The position numbers and the translations under genes were made by a program. Below the pieces are notes generated by a model that made no database searches, was not told where the DNA came from, and saw nothing but the letters and a program-made list of their open reading frames with translations. A stretch of 64,000 bases of DNA from Branchinecta lynchi. Lineage: Eukaryota > Arthropoda > Branchiopoda > Anostraca > Branchinectidae. Positions 32,360-43,228 of this stretch are shown piece after piece (the stretch's first letter is position 1; each line of letters opens with the position of its first letter). The stretch is from positions 11,248,938 to 11,312,937 of the forward strand of contig JAKZAP010000014.1 of the NCBI GenBank assembly GCA_023053575.1, in the 5' to 3' direction.

Positions 32360-33139
32360 ATGGCCAACTTTTCACAGTTTCGAAAGGGGAAACTTGTATT
32401 GAAGAATGAGAAGCCCAAGAAAAAGAAGAGCAAGTCAAAGAAACGAAAGCATGAGGAAGAGGGAAGCTCGGCTATGGATGATTCTGCTCAGTATGAAGGG
32501 TGGTGGGAAGTTAAAAAGTTTGATCAGTTGGTGGGACAGGTTGCTATTGAATTTACAGACAGGTGTTTTGTCAGAGCCTTAGACAATGGTCTGTTTGTTC
32601 TTGGTCCACCCCATGATGAAGGAGAAGGACCTTCACCGGAAGAGGTTCTCTCTGTGTTCAAGATTTGTGATTCCAAAGTCACTATCAAATCTGGCTATGG
32701 GAAATATCTTGGGATTGATAAGAGTGGGATTGTAGTAGCTCGTACTGACGCTGTAGGTCCACTAGAGCAGTGGGAGCCAGTGTTTCAAGATGGCAAAGTT
32801 GCTCTTCTTGCAGCAAATAATCAGTTTGTGAAAATTGACCCGGAAACAGATGGGCTGATAGCCCGTGGTTTGACAGCTTCTGCGGAAAATTTTGTCAAGT
32901 TCAGAACAAATACGGAGAGAGAAGGGGACAAGAAGGTTGTTCTGCCAGATGAAGAGCAGGGAACATCAAGAGAGATTGAATTGAATTTTGTGAAGAAGTT
33001 TCAGAAATTCCAAGATAAGAAAATTAAATTGAACCAGGATGATGTCAGGGTGATAAAACAGGCAAAGAAGGAAGGAGCCTTGCATGAGACATTGCTAGAC
33101 CGGCGATCTAAAATGAAAGCGGATCGTTATTGTAAATGA
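32360..33139 (+). CDS. FRG1: FRG1 protein, complete CDS in a single exon
   Basis: A nuclear and nucleolar protein associated with spliceosomes, mRNA export and actin bundling; its human gene lies beside the FSHD repeat on 4q35. The ORF gives 259 aa against 258 in human. It has a lysine-rich N-terminal nuclear signal (KPKKKKSKSKKRK, residues 18-30), then the fascin-like beta-trefoil with ALDNGLFVLGPPHDEGEGP, IKSGYGKYLGIDKSGIVV and EQWEPVFQDGKVALLA, and a C-terminal basic end with HETLLDRRSKMKADRYCK. The start is preceded by an acceptor six bases upstream. The undivided CDS is unusual, as vertebrate FRG1 is split into many exons. No poly(A) tract or target duplication marks a retrocopy, and the 5'UTR splice acceptor argues for a normal gene. 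Confidence 0.98.
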   Translation: MANFSQFRKGKLVLKNEKPKKKKSKSKKRKHEEEGSSAMDDSAQYEGWWEVKKFDQLVGQVAIEFTDRCFVRALDNGLFVLGPPHDEGEGPSPEEVLSVFKICDSKVTIKSGYGKYLGIDKSGIVVARTDAVGPLEQWEPVFQDGKVALLAANNQFVKIDPETDGLIARGLTASAENFVKFRTNTEREGDKKVVLPDEEQGTSREIELNFVKKFQKFQDKKIKLNQDDVRVIKQAKKEGALHETLLDRRSKMKADRYCK

Positions 33140-33900
33140 GGTTTCTCTACTGGTTACGGATCTGTTTAATTTAAGTGTTCGAATATTTCTGTATGTGTAT
33201 CATTTTATTATACATCTTTTAGTCTTAGTGGGTTGTAAGGTTTTCGAGAAATAGTAATAGTCCTTCATCTAAAGAATCCATGGGCCCTTAGCCTAGCTCA
33301 AATCTCTGCCAGGCCCGTTGTTCGAAGTGTTACGACCGAGTTGTACCAGCTGCAATAGATCGGCGACATAATTGGGATAAGTAGGGGAATCGCAACAAAT
33401 AGGAAATCCGTCTTACCTATATTCCTGCTTGACTCTACGTCCCTAACCGACCCATTGATCCGTAGATCCGCTCATTGCTTCTGAGGAGCTCATTCGTCAG
33501 AACTACGGTTATCGAAAGAATGAAAAGTTCTCCGTGTTTCTCGTCAAAACCAAAGGGGCCGTTCTGAAAACAGCCGGGACGGGTTTGTCCTCTTCCGTGT
33601 TTTTGTTACCCTGCTCCTCCACTCAGTGGCACAAATGTGGCACACACTCTTTCCTTTTTTACTTTAAAATTCTATTCTCTTTTCTTATCTATTCTTAACT
33701 TAACTTTTTCCTTCATATTTTCACCTTTAGTTTTTACAAAAAATTGAACTATTATAAATCGAAATCAAGGAGAAGCATTCAAAAGAAATTATTGTAACAT
33801 GAAAAAACGAATCAGAACACAAAGACGGATTTTTGAGACCAATGCCAGCATATTCCGAAACAAGTGATTAAAAAGAACTTTCGATACCATTTGTAATACG
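33140..33900. other. FRG1 3' flank, unassigned
   Basis: 3'UTR and intergenic DNA with no supported feature. No clear AATAAA within 100 bases of the stop; TTTTATTATA at 33203-33212 is the nearest AT-rich candidate. Confidence 0.4.
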
Positions 33901-33908
33901 ATTAAGGT

Positions 33909-34482
33909 TCAGAATGTCATCAGCAGATGTATCAATGAGCAGTTGATGCTATCATGGACACAAGTGCAAGGTGTCTTGGACTGGGCGTTCAGGACAGCAT
34001 TGTCAAATAACGTAGGACTAGTACTAGCTCCTTGCCTGACTCCTTTAAAGATTCTGACCTCAGGAAGCTGTAGGTTGAATTCTAAACTACTGAAATTAGA
34101 ACACGTCTTGTCACATTGGACGACTTTCGACTTTGCTCGAAGATTGGCATACATGTCTTTCGTAACTCTGATGACCCCAGATTGGACGCCACGAGTGCGT
34201 AGCTCTAACAGTGCTTGTGGATGGACGACAGAATCAAAGGCTCTTTCGACGTCATGACCCGCCAACGCCAATGAAGTTTTCGTCCGTTCAGCTTTCTGGA
34301 GAACAGAAGCCAACACAAAGAGAGCATGGGCGCATCCCAAGCCAGAACGAAAACCGACTTGGTCATTTGGCATGTAGCATTTTTCTGTAACTTCTTTGAT
34401 AACAAGAAGCTCCATGATTTTACATAAAGTCGGGGAAATGGTGATAGGGCGGTATGAAGAGCATTGAGTTGCAGGTTTTCCC
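33909..34482 (-). mobile_element. LINE reverse-transcriptase fragment, interrupted at its 5' side
   Basis: Minus-strand ORF with reverse-transcriptase landmarks: GKPATQCSSYRPITISPTL, then QVGFRSGLGCAHALFVLAS, the motif A region with VERAFDSV, and GVRQGASTSPTLFDNAVL. The YADD box is not reached before the copy degenerates. It starts directly at the 3' palindrome of the GGATCCC element 34483-35595. The fragment at 35596-35933 on the far side has the same orientation and may be more of the same LINE. Confidence 0.8.
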
Positions 34483-35595
34483 TTTTTGGGATCCCAAAAC
34501 GTAAGTGGAGGGATACCCATGACATCGCAAAAGTTGTCCGTCCGTCCGTCTGTGCGCACTGTAACTCTCGAAGGGAATGAGATATTCTGATGAAACTTGG
34601 TCTGAGGATTCTTTGGGTCAAGAGTAGGTCAAGTTCGTAGATGGGCTATTTAGCGCTACATTTAGGGGTGGGGGAGGGGTTTTAGATTAAGGGGCAAATT
34701 AAATATTTTTAAACAGATAATGTGATAGTCGATTATGGGGTAAGAAGACATGTTGAACACGATGATGAAAACCATTTTGTCATCGGAAAAGTAGTTCGCC
34801 CGGAATCCGGCCAAAACCGGAAAGTTTGTTAAAAGTAAAAGTTTTGTTTGAAGTTGATTAGATGTTCGATTTAAGGGTAAGAAGACATGCTAAACACGAT
34901 GGTGAAAACCGTTTTATCGCCGGACAAATACTTAGCCCAGAATCCGGCCAAAACCGGAAAGTCTGTTAAAAGTAAAAGTCTTATTTGAAGTTGATTAGAT
35001 GTAGGATTTTGGGGTAGGAAGCCATGCTGAACACAATGGTGAAAACCATTTTCTCGCCGAACAATTAGTTCGCCCGGAATCCGGCCAAAACCGAAAATTG
35101 TTAAAAGTTGGACTTTAATTTGTAGTTGATTAGATGTTCGATTTAGGGGTAAAGAGATGGTGAATCCGTGTATGACAATCATTTTTACCCGAACATATAG
35201 TTCGACGGGAATCCGGCTGGAGCCGGAAAATTTGTTATAAGTTGAATTTTTATTTGAAGTTGATTAGATGTTCAGTATTGGGGAAAGAAGATACGCTGAG
35301 TTCGTTTTTGAGCTTTCTTTTTTCGCCGGAAAAGTAGTTCCGGAATTCGGCCGAAACCGGGAAATTGGCAGAAGTGGCAGGAAGTTTTCGTCAAAACAGA
35401 GATGGCTTATAGGGGTAAACACACATGCTGATTCAATACCTGAACTTGTTTTTCTCAGATGATTAACCTGTTTTTGAATTTTAATAGTAAAAATGTTCAA
35501 GGAGTCTGGCGAAGACTGGATCTGGCGAAGACAAGACCCAATTGTCTGGATCAAATATTGAATTTTTGGGATCCCATCGAAACCTTTGGTCTTGT
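34483..35595 (-). mobile_element. GGATCCC-family element inserted beside a LINE
   Basis: A complete minus-strand copy: 5' AACAAGACCAAAGG at 35595, the hairpin-forming CAAGACC...GGGTCTTG block, about five internal repeats with CCGGAATCCGGCC, the CATTTAGGGGTGGGGGAGG block, and the 3' palindrome at 34483. The 1113-bp copy carries no ORF of its own. Confidence 0.85.
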
Positions 35596-35933
35596 TCCAT
35601 AATGGGGTCAACATACCAACGCAGAATGAGATCCGAACTATCCCTTGAGCAAATATCATTTGGAACAGTAGATGTATATGATCGAGAAGACTCGCACTCC
35701 CATTGAAAAGATGAAGAGCGCAGATTCCAGAAGACTCGCACTCCCATTGAAAAATGAAGAGCGCAGGGATTGTAAATTTGATTTTATCGGTGTTTTTGGA
35801 GACAGGCTTAAAAGCTTTCCGGAGTAGATTAGGATAATCAACAATTTGTGCACAATTGCACAACCAGAATTTGGCATCTTGACACGCATCTCTTAGTGAT
35901 TTGTTTTCTGACCAGCCAGATTCTTCAGTGCCC
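35596..35933 (-). mobile_element. LINE-like coding fragment between two GGATCCC elements
   Basis: A minus-strand open stretch reading SLRDACQDAKFWLCNCAQIV, LLRKAFKPVSKN and, after a short internal duplication (GACTCGCACTCCCATTGAAAA twice), DSSDLILRWYVDP. The position and style fit the linker between endonuclease and RT of a LINE, but no diagnostic motif is present. It could be another element's ORF. Confidence 0.45.
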
Positions 35934-37263
35934 TTTTGGGATCCCAAAACGTAAGTGGAGGGATACCTATGACATCGCAAAAGTTGTCCGTCTGTGCGCA
36001 CTATAACTCTCGAAGAGAATGAGAAATTTTGATGAACTTGGTGTGAGGATTCTTTGGGTTAAGAGTAAGGTCAAGTTCGTAGATGGGCTCTGTAGCCCTA
36101 CATTTAGGGGTGGGGGAGGGGGTTTAAATTAAGGGGCAAATGAAATATTTTTAAACAGATAATGTGATAGTCGATTATGGTGTAAGAAGACATGCTGAAC
36201 ACGATGGTGAAAACCATTTTGTCATCGGACAAGTAGTTCGCCTGGAATCCGGCCAAAACCGGAAAGTTTGTTAGAAGTAAAAGTTTTATTTGAAGTTGAT
36301 TAGATGTTCGATTTAGGGATAGAAAGACATTTTGAACAGGACGGTGAAAACCATTTTCTCGCCGGGCAAGTAGTTCACCCGGAATCCGGCCAAAACCAGA
36401 AAGTTTGTTAAAACTTTTATTTGCAGTTGATTAGATGTTCAATGTCGGGGTAAGAAAACATGCTGAACACTTATGTGAAAACAATTTTCTACCCGGACAA
36501 GTAGTTCGCCCGGAATCCGGCCAAAACCGGAAAGTCTGTTAAAAGTAAAAGTTTTATTTGAAGTTGATTAGATGTTTGATTTGGGGGTAGGAAAACATGC
36601 TGAACTCGAGGGTGAAAACCATTTTCTTGCCGGATACGTAGTTCGCCCGGAATCCGGCCAAAACCGGAAAGTTTGTTAAAACTTTTATTTGCAGTTGATT
36701 AGATGTTCAATGTAGGGGTAAGAAAACATGCTGAACACTTATGTGAAAACAATTTTCTACCCGGACAAGTAGTTCGCCCGGAATCCGGCCGAAACCGTAA
36801 AATTATTAAAAGTTAAAGTTTTATTTGTAGTTGATTAGATATCCGATTTAGGGGTAAGAAGAGATGCTGAATCCGTGTATGACAATCATATTTTTACCCA
36901 GACATAAATTTCGAAATTTCGACCGGAATCCGGCTGGAGCCGGAAAATTTGTTATAAGTTAAATTTTTATTTGAAGTTGATTAGATGTTCAGTATTGGGG
37001 AAAGAAGATACGATGAGTTCGTTTTTGAGCTTTTATTTTTTCGCCGGACAAGTAGTACAAAACAGATATGACTTATAGGGGTAAACACACATGCTGACGC
37101 CATATCTGAACTTGGTTTTCTCAGATGATTAGCTATTTGGCCTTAATCTGTTTCTGAATTTTAATAGTAAAATGTTCAACGAGTCTGGCGACGACTGGCA
37201 AGACCCAATTGTCTGGATCAAATATTGAATTTTTGGGATCCCATCGAAACCTTTGGTCTTGTT
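35934..37263 (-). mobile_element. GGATCCC-family element, long copy
   Basis: Minus-strand copy with its 3' palindrome at 35934 and its 5' AACAAGACC at 37263. It has six or seven internal repeats around CCGGAATCCGGCC, most spaced about 120-140 bp. Same orientation as its neighbour 34483-35595, only 340 bp apart. Confidence 0.85.
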
Positions 37264-37492
37264 GTATGTGCCGAGTAGGTACAGCACACTTCTCACCAAC
37301 GCGCATGAGCCTTATGCGTGCTTCTGAAGAAAGCTTGCTCATGTTTTTTTTGGAGAAGATCAAAGGGAACTTTAACTATTATAACTTATTTCGAGCTTCT
37401 TCTTTTGTTATACTTTTTTTCTACTGGGTTAGGGAATTTTATTTTAATGATTAGCAACCCAAGCCTAGTTTAGACCTACTAAAATTACGAAT

Positions 37493-37907
37493 AGGCGTAT
37501 TCTCGCCGTTCCCCGAGGACTCCTCGGGGAATCGAAGGGAACGGCGAGAATAGAGGGAGTCACTCCATGCGGACTCCGTGTACAGAAACAGCGAGAACAC
37601 GGGGAATACTTCGAAATTGGATTTTGTTCTAAAAAAAAATATGTAGTTGATGAAATTAGTCTGGATCCACTTTATTTTTGGTTTTGTTTATTCTGATTGT
37701 TTTTAATTAATTTTACATTGCACCAACACCAGCAAAAATTGATTCCCCTGCAAATCTGAAAGGGAGTCCTTTTCGATGATGGTGATGATAATCGGAGCAC
37801 TCCCTGTTGGTGAGGACTCGCGAGAATCCGGGGTGTGAGTCCCCGGGACAAACAAAAACGCGGGGACTCCTAAAGTGGAGTCCTCGGGGAACGGCGAGAA
37901 TACGCCT
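37493..37907. mobile_element. ~415-bp MITE, third copy
   Basis: AGGCGTATTCTCGCCGTTCC at the start and its reverse complement at the end, matching 19272-19686 almost throughout. No clear 3-bp duplication is visible (AAT before, TGT after). Confidence 0.8.
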
Positions 37908-37909
37908 TG

Positions 37910-38760
37910 TGTCCTGTTTCTATCAGTATAGTCTTTTACATCTTACGGCGATACAGATGGCGATACAGATGCCATCGCAGAATTAAAATCAGCTAACCGC
38001 TACATGGCAACTGGAAATCGTTCGAAACCAGTGTTGCCACCGGTAGCCGAATTCTGCTATTTATCACTGATGTTCACTTCTTCCGCAAAGCGAGCCCTGC
38101 GACCGATTCCTTACCAGTAAAAACAAAAATGTAGCAAAAAAGTTGAGGCATATAATTATGAAGTTGATAAAGTGAGATTTCTCGTTAATAGGTTCATAGG
38201 CGCCTTATGGGATTCATAGGCGCCTTCTGTTTTTACTGCCGTTAGTCCAAGGTTCCCTAAAAAAGTGGCAACACTCAACCATAACGAAAAAAACCTGTTG
38301 GCTCTTGAGAAAATCAAGAAAAAGTCGGTGATCAATGCTGAATAACTAATTTTTGGAAAGCAAGGGATAGTAGGATGTTCTCTCAGTCGACACGTTGTAT
38401 TTTCAGTGCAATCTGATTATGACAAGGTATGACGTAGGGCATCGGCTGGATGTCCAAGAGAGTAATATATTCAATCGTTTATTAAGCATTTTTTTTTGTA
38501 TAATATCTCATCTGTTTCTTTTTCTTTTTTTCTACTGAAAGTAATGTTTTTTGTTTATTGTTGAAGGTCGTCTTCTACTTTTTAGTATTTGGGGAAAAGT
38601 GCTCCATGAACATCTGCGGAGGCTGATACGGCTTCCTATCAGCCTCTCTGTAGGATGGTATGATATCGATCAACTTCCACACAAGTAATTGTCATAATAT
38701 AACTTCCTCTGGGACGTCGGAAGATGTGCATTACATACCTGTTCGAGAAAAGTTATTATA
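37910..38760. other. intergenic, unassigned
   Basis: No coding or structural feature supported. A local direct repeat of TTCATAGGCGCCTT occurs at 38192-38226. Confidence 0.4.
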
Positions 38761-38767
38761 ACATAAT

Positions 38768-39027
38768 AAATATTTGATGCTGCAAAACGGATAGGTCAGC
38801 TACATTTTATTAGAGCTATATTTCGGCCCTTCTTGGCAAGGGTCCTCTTCAGGCTCAAGCCGCGAAGAAGAATTATAAAGAAGAAGTTCATTTTCCAGCT
38901 GAGCGGTTTGACCCTGAAGAGGACCCTTGCCAAGAAGGGCCGAAATATAGCTCTAAGAAAATGCAGCTGACTTATCCGTTTTGCACCGTCAAATATGATT
39001 CGCAGTCAGCTTGGGCTGAAGGAATCC
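38768..39027. mobile_element. foldback element, complete
   Basis: Arms with GCAAAACGGATAGGTCAGCT, AGAGCTATATTTCGGCCCTT and GGCAAGGGTCCTCTTCAGGC, inverted on the right side through GACTTATCCGTTTTGCACCG and TCAGCTTGGGCTGAAGGAAT. The spacer is about 60 bp. Same family as 20418-20705 but with CTTCAGG in place of CGTCAGG. Confidence 0.8.
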
Positions 39028-39208
39028 TCCTCGTCCAGTTTTGTTCAGTGATGGGTTATAAATAAAATGCTGATGATGATATAATAAATATATATATTAG
39101 TATAATTGAACCAAAAAGGCTTTCGCCTCTATAAATTTCTAACGGCAATATGTGGGCTAAATTGGATGTCAGCCAGGTGATGGTCAACACGTGCGTCAGG
39201 CAGATAGA

Positions 39209-39497
39209 TGTTCCTTCAGCCAAAGCTGACTGTGAATCATATTTGACGGTGCAAGCGGATAAGTCAGCTACATTTTTATTAGAGCTATATTTCGACCCTT
39301 CTTGGCAAGGGTCCTCTTCAGGCTCAAGCCGCAAATATTTCGGCCCTTGGAAAGCGTCCTCTTCAGGCTCAAGCTGAAAAATGAACTTCTACTTCTTCTT
39401 CGCGGCTTGAGCCTGAAGAGGACCCTTGCCAAGAAGAGCCAAAATATAGCTCTAATAAAAATGTAGCGGACTTATCCGTTTTGCACCGTCAAATGCA
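39209..39497. mobile_element. foldback element, with an internal partial duplication
   Basis: Left arm TTCCTTCAGCCAAAGCTGAC ... GGCAAGGGTCCTCTTCAGGC, then a second short piece (ATATTTCGGCCCTTGGAAAG), then the right arm through GAAGAGGACCCTTGCCAAGA to CCGTTTTGCACCGTCAAAT. It lies 180 bp from the copy at 38768-39027. Confidence 0.75.
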
Positions 39498-39499
39498 GG

Positions 39500-39802
39500 G
39501 AGATGATTCCAGTATTCAACTATCCGGTTTCTGAAGCTCCACTTTCCAATGTCTTTTCGAAATTTCTCACCATTATAATTACTATCAAGAGCAAGCTTCT
39601 CATAGTTATGCTCCACGGTTAAAGTCGGGAATGACATGCAATGATGCAGAAAAACGATCAGAGGCTTGCGGTAGCAATCTCTGATCCTTGTCAGGATTTT
39701 CAGCGACATCTTCTGTTCCGGACGGAAAAGTTGGGACTTTTTTAATTCTCCGGTCAGTACTGATGAGTCGGCCGGCGAATCCTGTTTATCTTTCTGCGCC
39801 AT
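39500..39802 (-). mobile_element. LINE C-terminal fragment
   Basis: A minus-strand ORF whose end reads EKFRKDIGKWSFRNRIVEYW then NHLPAFDG, the RNRV..WN.LP block found at the C-terminus of many LINE ORF2 proteins. It begins MAQKDKQDSPADSSVLTG after an ATG, which I do not recognise. It is cut by the foldback element at its 3' side. Confidence 0.6.
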
Positions 39803-39851
39803 AAATCCGCCAGTTTTTCTGCTGGTTTGTTACTTTCCCCTTTATAGTAAT

Positions 39852-40532
39852 AACAAGAGCTACGAGCTCATATGGCACTTGTTACGAGTAGGCAGTACAA
39901 GAAAGTAGATGAGAACGTGACAAAATACACCCGCCATCCAAAAATGCGGTTCGGAAATAGAAGTAGGATATTTTGTTTCACTAACTTCTGAGCAGTTCCG
40001 GCATCGTCTCGATTATCAAATGAAAATGACTGTTCAAACTTCCAAGTTTCAGCCTAATAAATCGACTCGTNNNNNNNNNNNNNNNNNNNNNNNNNNNNNN
40101 NNNNNNNNNNNNNNNNNNNNNNNNNNNNNNNNNNNNNNNNNNNNNNNNNNNNNNNNNNNNNNNNNNNNNNTACCGGAAGTTCCGAAAAAAATGCTAAGAT
40201 TCGAGTGAAAGATAGGTGGTAAGAGAAAAGCCTCAGATGATCCAGTTAGGGGTCGGGACCAGATTCGGCCGCGGTATATGGGGAGTTGGAAGGGGGTACC
40301 GGAAATCTTGGGCACGTCTCGCACATAGCAAGTGGATAACTTGTATTGAAACTTGGAAGGTTGACCATAGCTTGGAGGTGATGTCGGAAATTTTCAGACT
40401 TGAGGGATACTAGATATCCTAATTCTAGGTCCGAATCGCATTTTTGGATGGCGGGCTGTTTTGTGAAGTTCTCTTCTTCTTTCTTGTACCACCTATTCGT
40501 AACAAGGGCCATATGAGCTCGTAGCTCTTGTT
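39852..40532. mobile_element. two opposing 5' ends of CAAGTTTCAT elements around the scaffold gap
   Basis: The left part starts AACAAGAGCTACGAGCTCAT on the plus strand. The right part ends ATGAGCTCGTAGCTCTTGTT, the same 5' end on the minus strand. The 100-N gap lies between them, so the two sides belong to copies in opposite orientation or to a palindromic arrangement the assembler could not resolve. Confidence 0.7.
40071..40170. other. assembly gap, 100 N
   Basis: Exactly 100 N, the conventional length for a gap of unknown size. Both flanks are repeat sequence of the same family in opposite orientation. Confidence 0.99.
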
Positions 40533-40599
40533 CAAACTTGGTATGAGGATCTTTGGGTCAAAGTACAGGTCAAGTTCGCAGATAGGCTCTACGCGTCTA

Positions 40600-41670
40600 T
40601 GTTAAGGGGGGGGGGGCCCTATATTTTTGGGCGTTCGGTCAAAATTTCGCCGAAGACGAAAATTCCGGTAAAAATCGGGCATCGCGGCAAAATATGTTGT
40701 CCCAATATTTTTAAATTGGGTGATTTAACGTGTTCATTGGTTCCTATTCTTTATCGAGTAATTCATCCAACTTTCGCTCATCCCGGATCAATTACCCCAG
40801 TCGGTGAGTCCCTTCGCAAATTCAGTTATTCACCGGACTTTTCTCAAGTCCGTATCTGTTCTATTGCACTTGGTCAGTTCGTTTCCTAATTCGATGATTA
40901 ATCACGTTCATTCGGTTCTGATTCGTGACCATATTCGGTATTTCACCGGATTTTTGTTTGGTCCGGACTTGCCACATTCGATTGTTTAGGTGGTTCTAAC
41001 AAGAGTTTTATTCCGTTACGAAATTCGATTGTTTTACCGCTACCGATCTGTTACTTATTTTTTTAAGTTAGTCTTTTGGTAGTACGAATTCATTATTTGG
41101 TTCAACCCAGTTACTGAGCTCGGTAATTTAATTGGCATTTAGCTCTTATTCTTTAACATTTAAAAGTAGCTTTAGCTGGTTGCCATTCATAATATGACTT
41201 TAACTTCTAATGATTGCAGTATTTCACAAATAAGCACGTGTCTTGACGTGAAAACTAGCCTAGCCGCCTACTATTGTTTGCTGTAAATTCAGAATAAATG
41301 TACTTTGTATCTACAGCTCTGTGGTTTAACAGGTAGTCTTGGGACCGCAAAAAGGCACTTTAATCATCAGTGTTTCCACAAAGTTTCGCATGCGGTGCAT
41401 TATGCAGTCTATACTATTTAGAATAGCGTTCTAGGCTTGGAATTTTCAGGTGCTGAAACACATTAAAAGCTAGAATTTGCATGCTAAGTAGTTAAATGTT
41501 GCCAGAAAAAAGGCGATTAAAAATCCCCCCCCCCCTGCGGCACTTTAATTTGTCCTATGTACAGCCATTAGTGACGTTGCCGCTTTTTTGTCAGCACATT
41601 TCAAGTCCTTTTGGCAAAACCGGATGTCCCCCAAAGGTAAAACGCTAGTGACGGTGAATCCCTGAAACAA
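40600..41670. other. intergenic with degenerate ~120-bp tandem pattern
   Basis: Between 40730 and 41030 the pair TTCACCGGA...TTT and a following TTGGTC(A/C)G recur two to three times about 120 bp apart (40830, 40951), suggesting a decayed satellite. No coding exon seen. Confidence 0.4.
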
Positions 41671-41674
41671 AAGA

Positions 41675-43228
41675 AACAAGACCAAAGGTTTCGATGGGAT
41701 CCCAAAAATTCAATATCTGATCCAGACAACTGGGTCTTGTCTTAGCCAGATCCAGTCTTCGCCAGACTCCTTGAACATTTTTACAACTAAAATTCAGAAA
41801 CAGATTAAGGCCAAATAGCTAATCACCTGAGAAAACCAAGTTCAGATTTGGATTCAGCCTGTTGTTTTTACCCCTATAAGTCATATCTGTTTTGACGAAA
41901 ACTTCCTGCCACTTCTGCCAATTTCCCGGTTCCGGCCGAACTCCAGAACTACTTGTCCGGCGAAAAAAGAAAGCTCAAAGACGAAATCAGGGTATCTTCT
42001 TTCCCCAGTAATGAACATCTAATCAACTTCAAATAGAAATTTAGCTTATAACAAATTTTCCGATTCCAGTCGGATTCCGGTCGAACTATATGTCCGGGTA
42101 AAATATGATTGTCATACAGGGACTCAGCATCTCTTCTTACCCTAAATCGTTTATCTAATCAACTAGAAATAAAACCTTGACTTCCAACAGATTTCCGGTT
42201 TTGGCCGGATTCCGGACGAACTACATATCGGGTAGAAAATTGTTTTCACATAAGTGTTCAGCATGTCTTCTTGCCCTAAATCGAACATCTAATCAACTCC
42301 AAATAAAACTTTTAATTTTGACAAACTTTCCGGCTTGGGCCAGATTCCGGTCGAAATACTTGTCCGTCGAGAAAATAGTTTTCACCATCGTCTTCAGCAT
42401 GTCTTCCTACCTCTAAATCGAACATCTAATCAACTTCAAATAAAACTTTTACTTTCAACAAACTTTCCGGTTTGGGCCGGATTCCGGGCGAAATACTTGT
42501 CCGTCGAGAAAATAGTTTTCACCATCGTCTTCAGCATGTTTTCCGACCCCTAAATCGAACATCTAATCAATTTCAAATAAAACTTTTACTTTCAACAAAC
42601 TTTCCGGTCTGGGCCGGATTCCGGGCGAAATACTTGTCCGTCGAAAAAATAATTTTCACCATCGTCTTCAGCATGTCTTCCTACCACTAAATCGAACATC
42701 TAATCAACTTCAAATAAAACTTTTACTTTCAACAAACTTTCCGGTTTTGGCCGGATTCCGGGCGAACTACTTGTCCGATGACAAAATAGTTTTCACCATC
42801 GTCTTCAGCATGTCTTCCTACCCCTAAATCGAACATCTAATCAACTTCAAATAAAACTTTTACTTTCAACAAACTTTCCGGTTTCGGCCGGATTCCGGGC
42901 GAACTACTTGTCCGATGACAAAATAGTTTTCACCATCGTGTTCAGCATGTCTTCTTACCCCATAATTGACTATCACATTAGCTGTTTCAAAATATTTTGT
43001 TTGTCCCTTAATTTGGATCCCCTCCCCCACCCCTAAATGTAGAGCTACAAAGCCCATCTACGAACTTGACTGGTCCGACGACCCAACGAACCCTCACACC
43101 AAGTTTCATCAAAATATCTCGTTCCCTTCGAGAGTTATCGTGCTTACAGACGGACGGACGGACGGACGGACGGACAACTTTTGCGATGTCATAGGTATCC
43201 CTCCACTTACGTTTTGGGATCCCAAAAA
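41675..43228 (+). mobile_element. GGATCCC-family element, longest and best-preserved copy
   Basis: The 1554-bp plus-strand reference copy. It starts AACAAGACCAAAGGTTTCGA, has the CAAGACC...GGGTCTTG stem over the first ~65 bp with the GGGATCCCAAAAATTC block in its loop, then two diverged units, then a regular 137-bp array, then a fixed 3' module (CTACAAAGCCCATCTACGAA, CAAGTTTCATCAAAATATC, (ACGG)n, GCGATGTCATAGGTATCCC) and the terminal TTTTGGGATCCCAAAA. No protein-coding capacity for mobility is visible. Confidence 0.88.
42187..42960 (+). repeat. 137-bp tandem array
   Basis: The motif AACTTTCCGG recurs at 42324, 42461, 42598, 42735 and 42872, exactly 137 bp apart each time, with a more diverged unit from 42187. 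Each unit contains GGCCGGATTCCGGGCGAA, TTGTCCG(T/A), TTTTCACCATCGT, TTCAGCATGTCTTCCTACC and AATCGAACATCTAATCAACT. Confidence 0.93.

Noticed and set aside
35596..35933. Host-gene exon between the two GGATCCC elements
   Set aside because: No acceptor or donor at the edges; the edges coincide with element ends, and the sequence has an internal 20-bp direct repeat. LINE-like origin is more likely.
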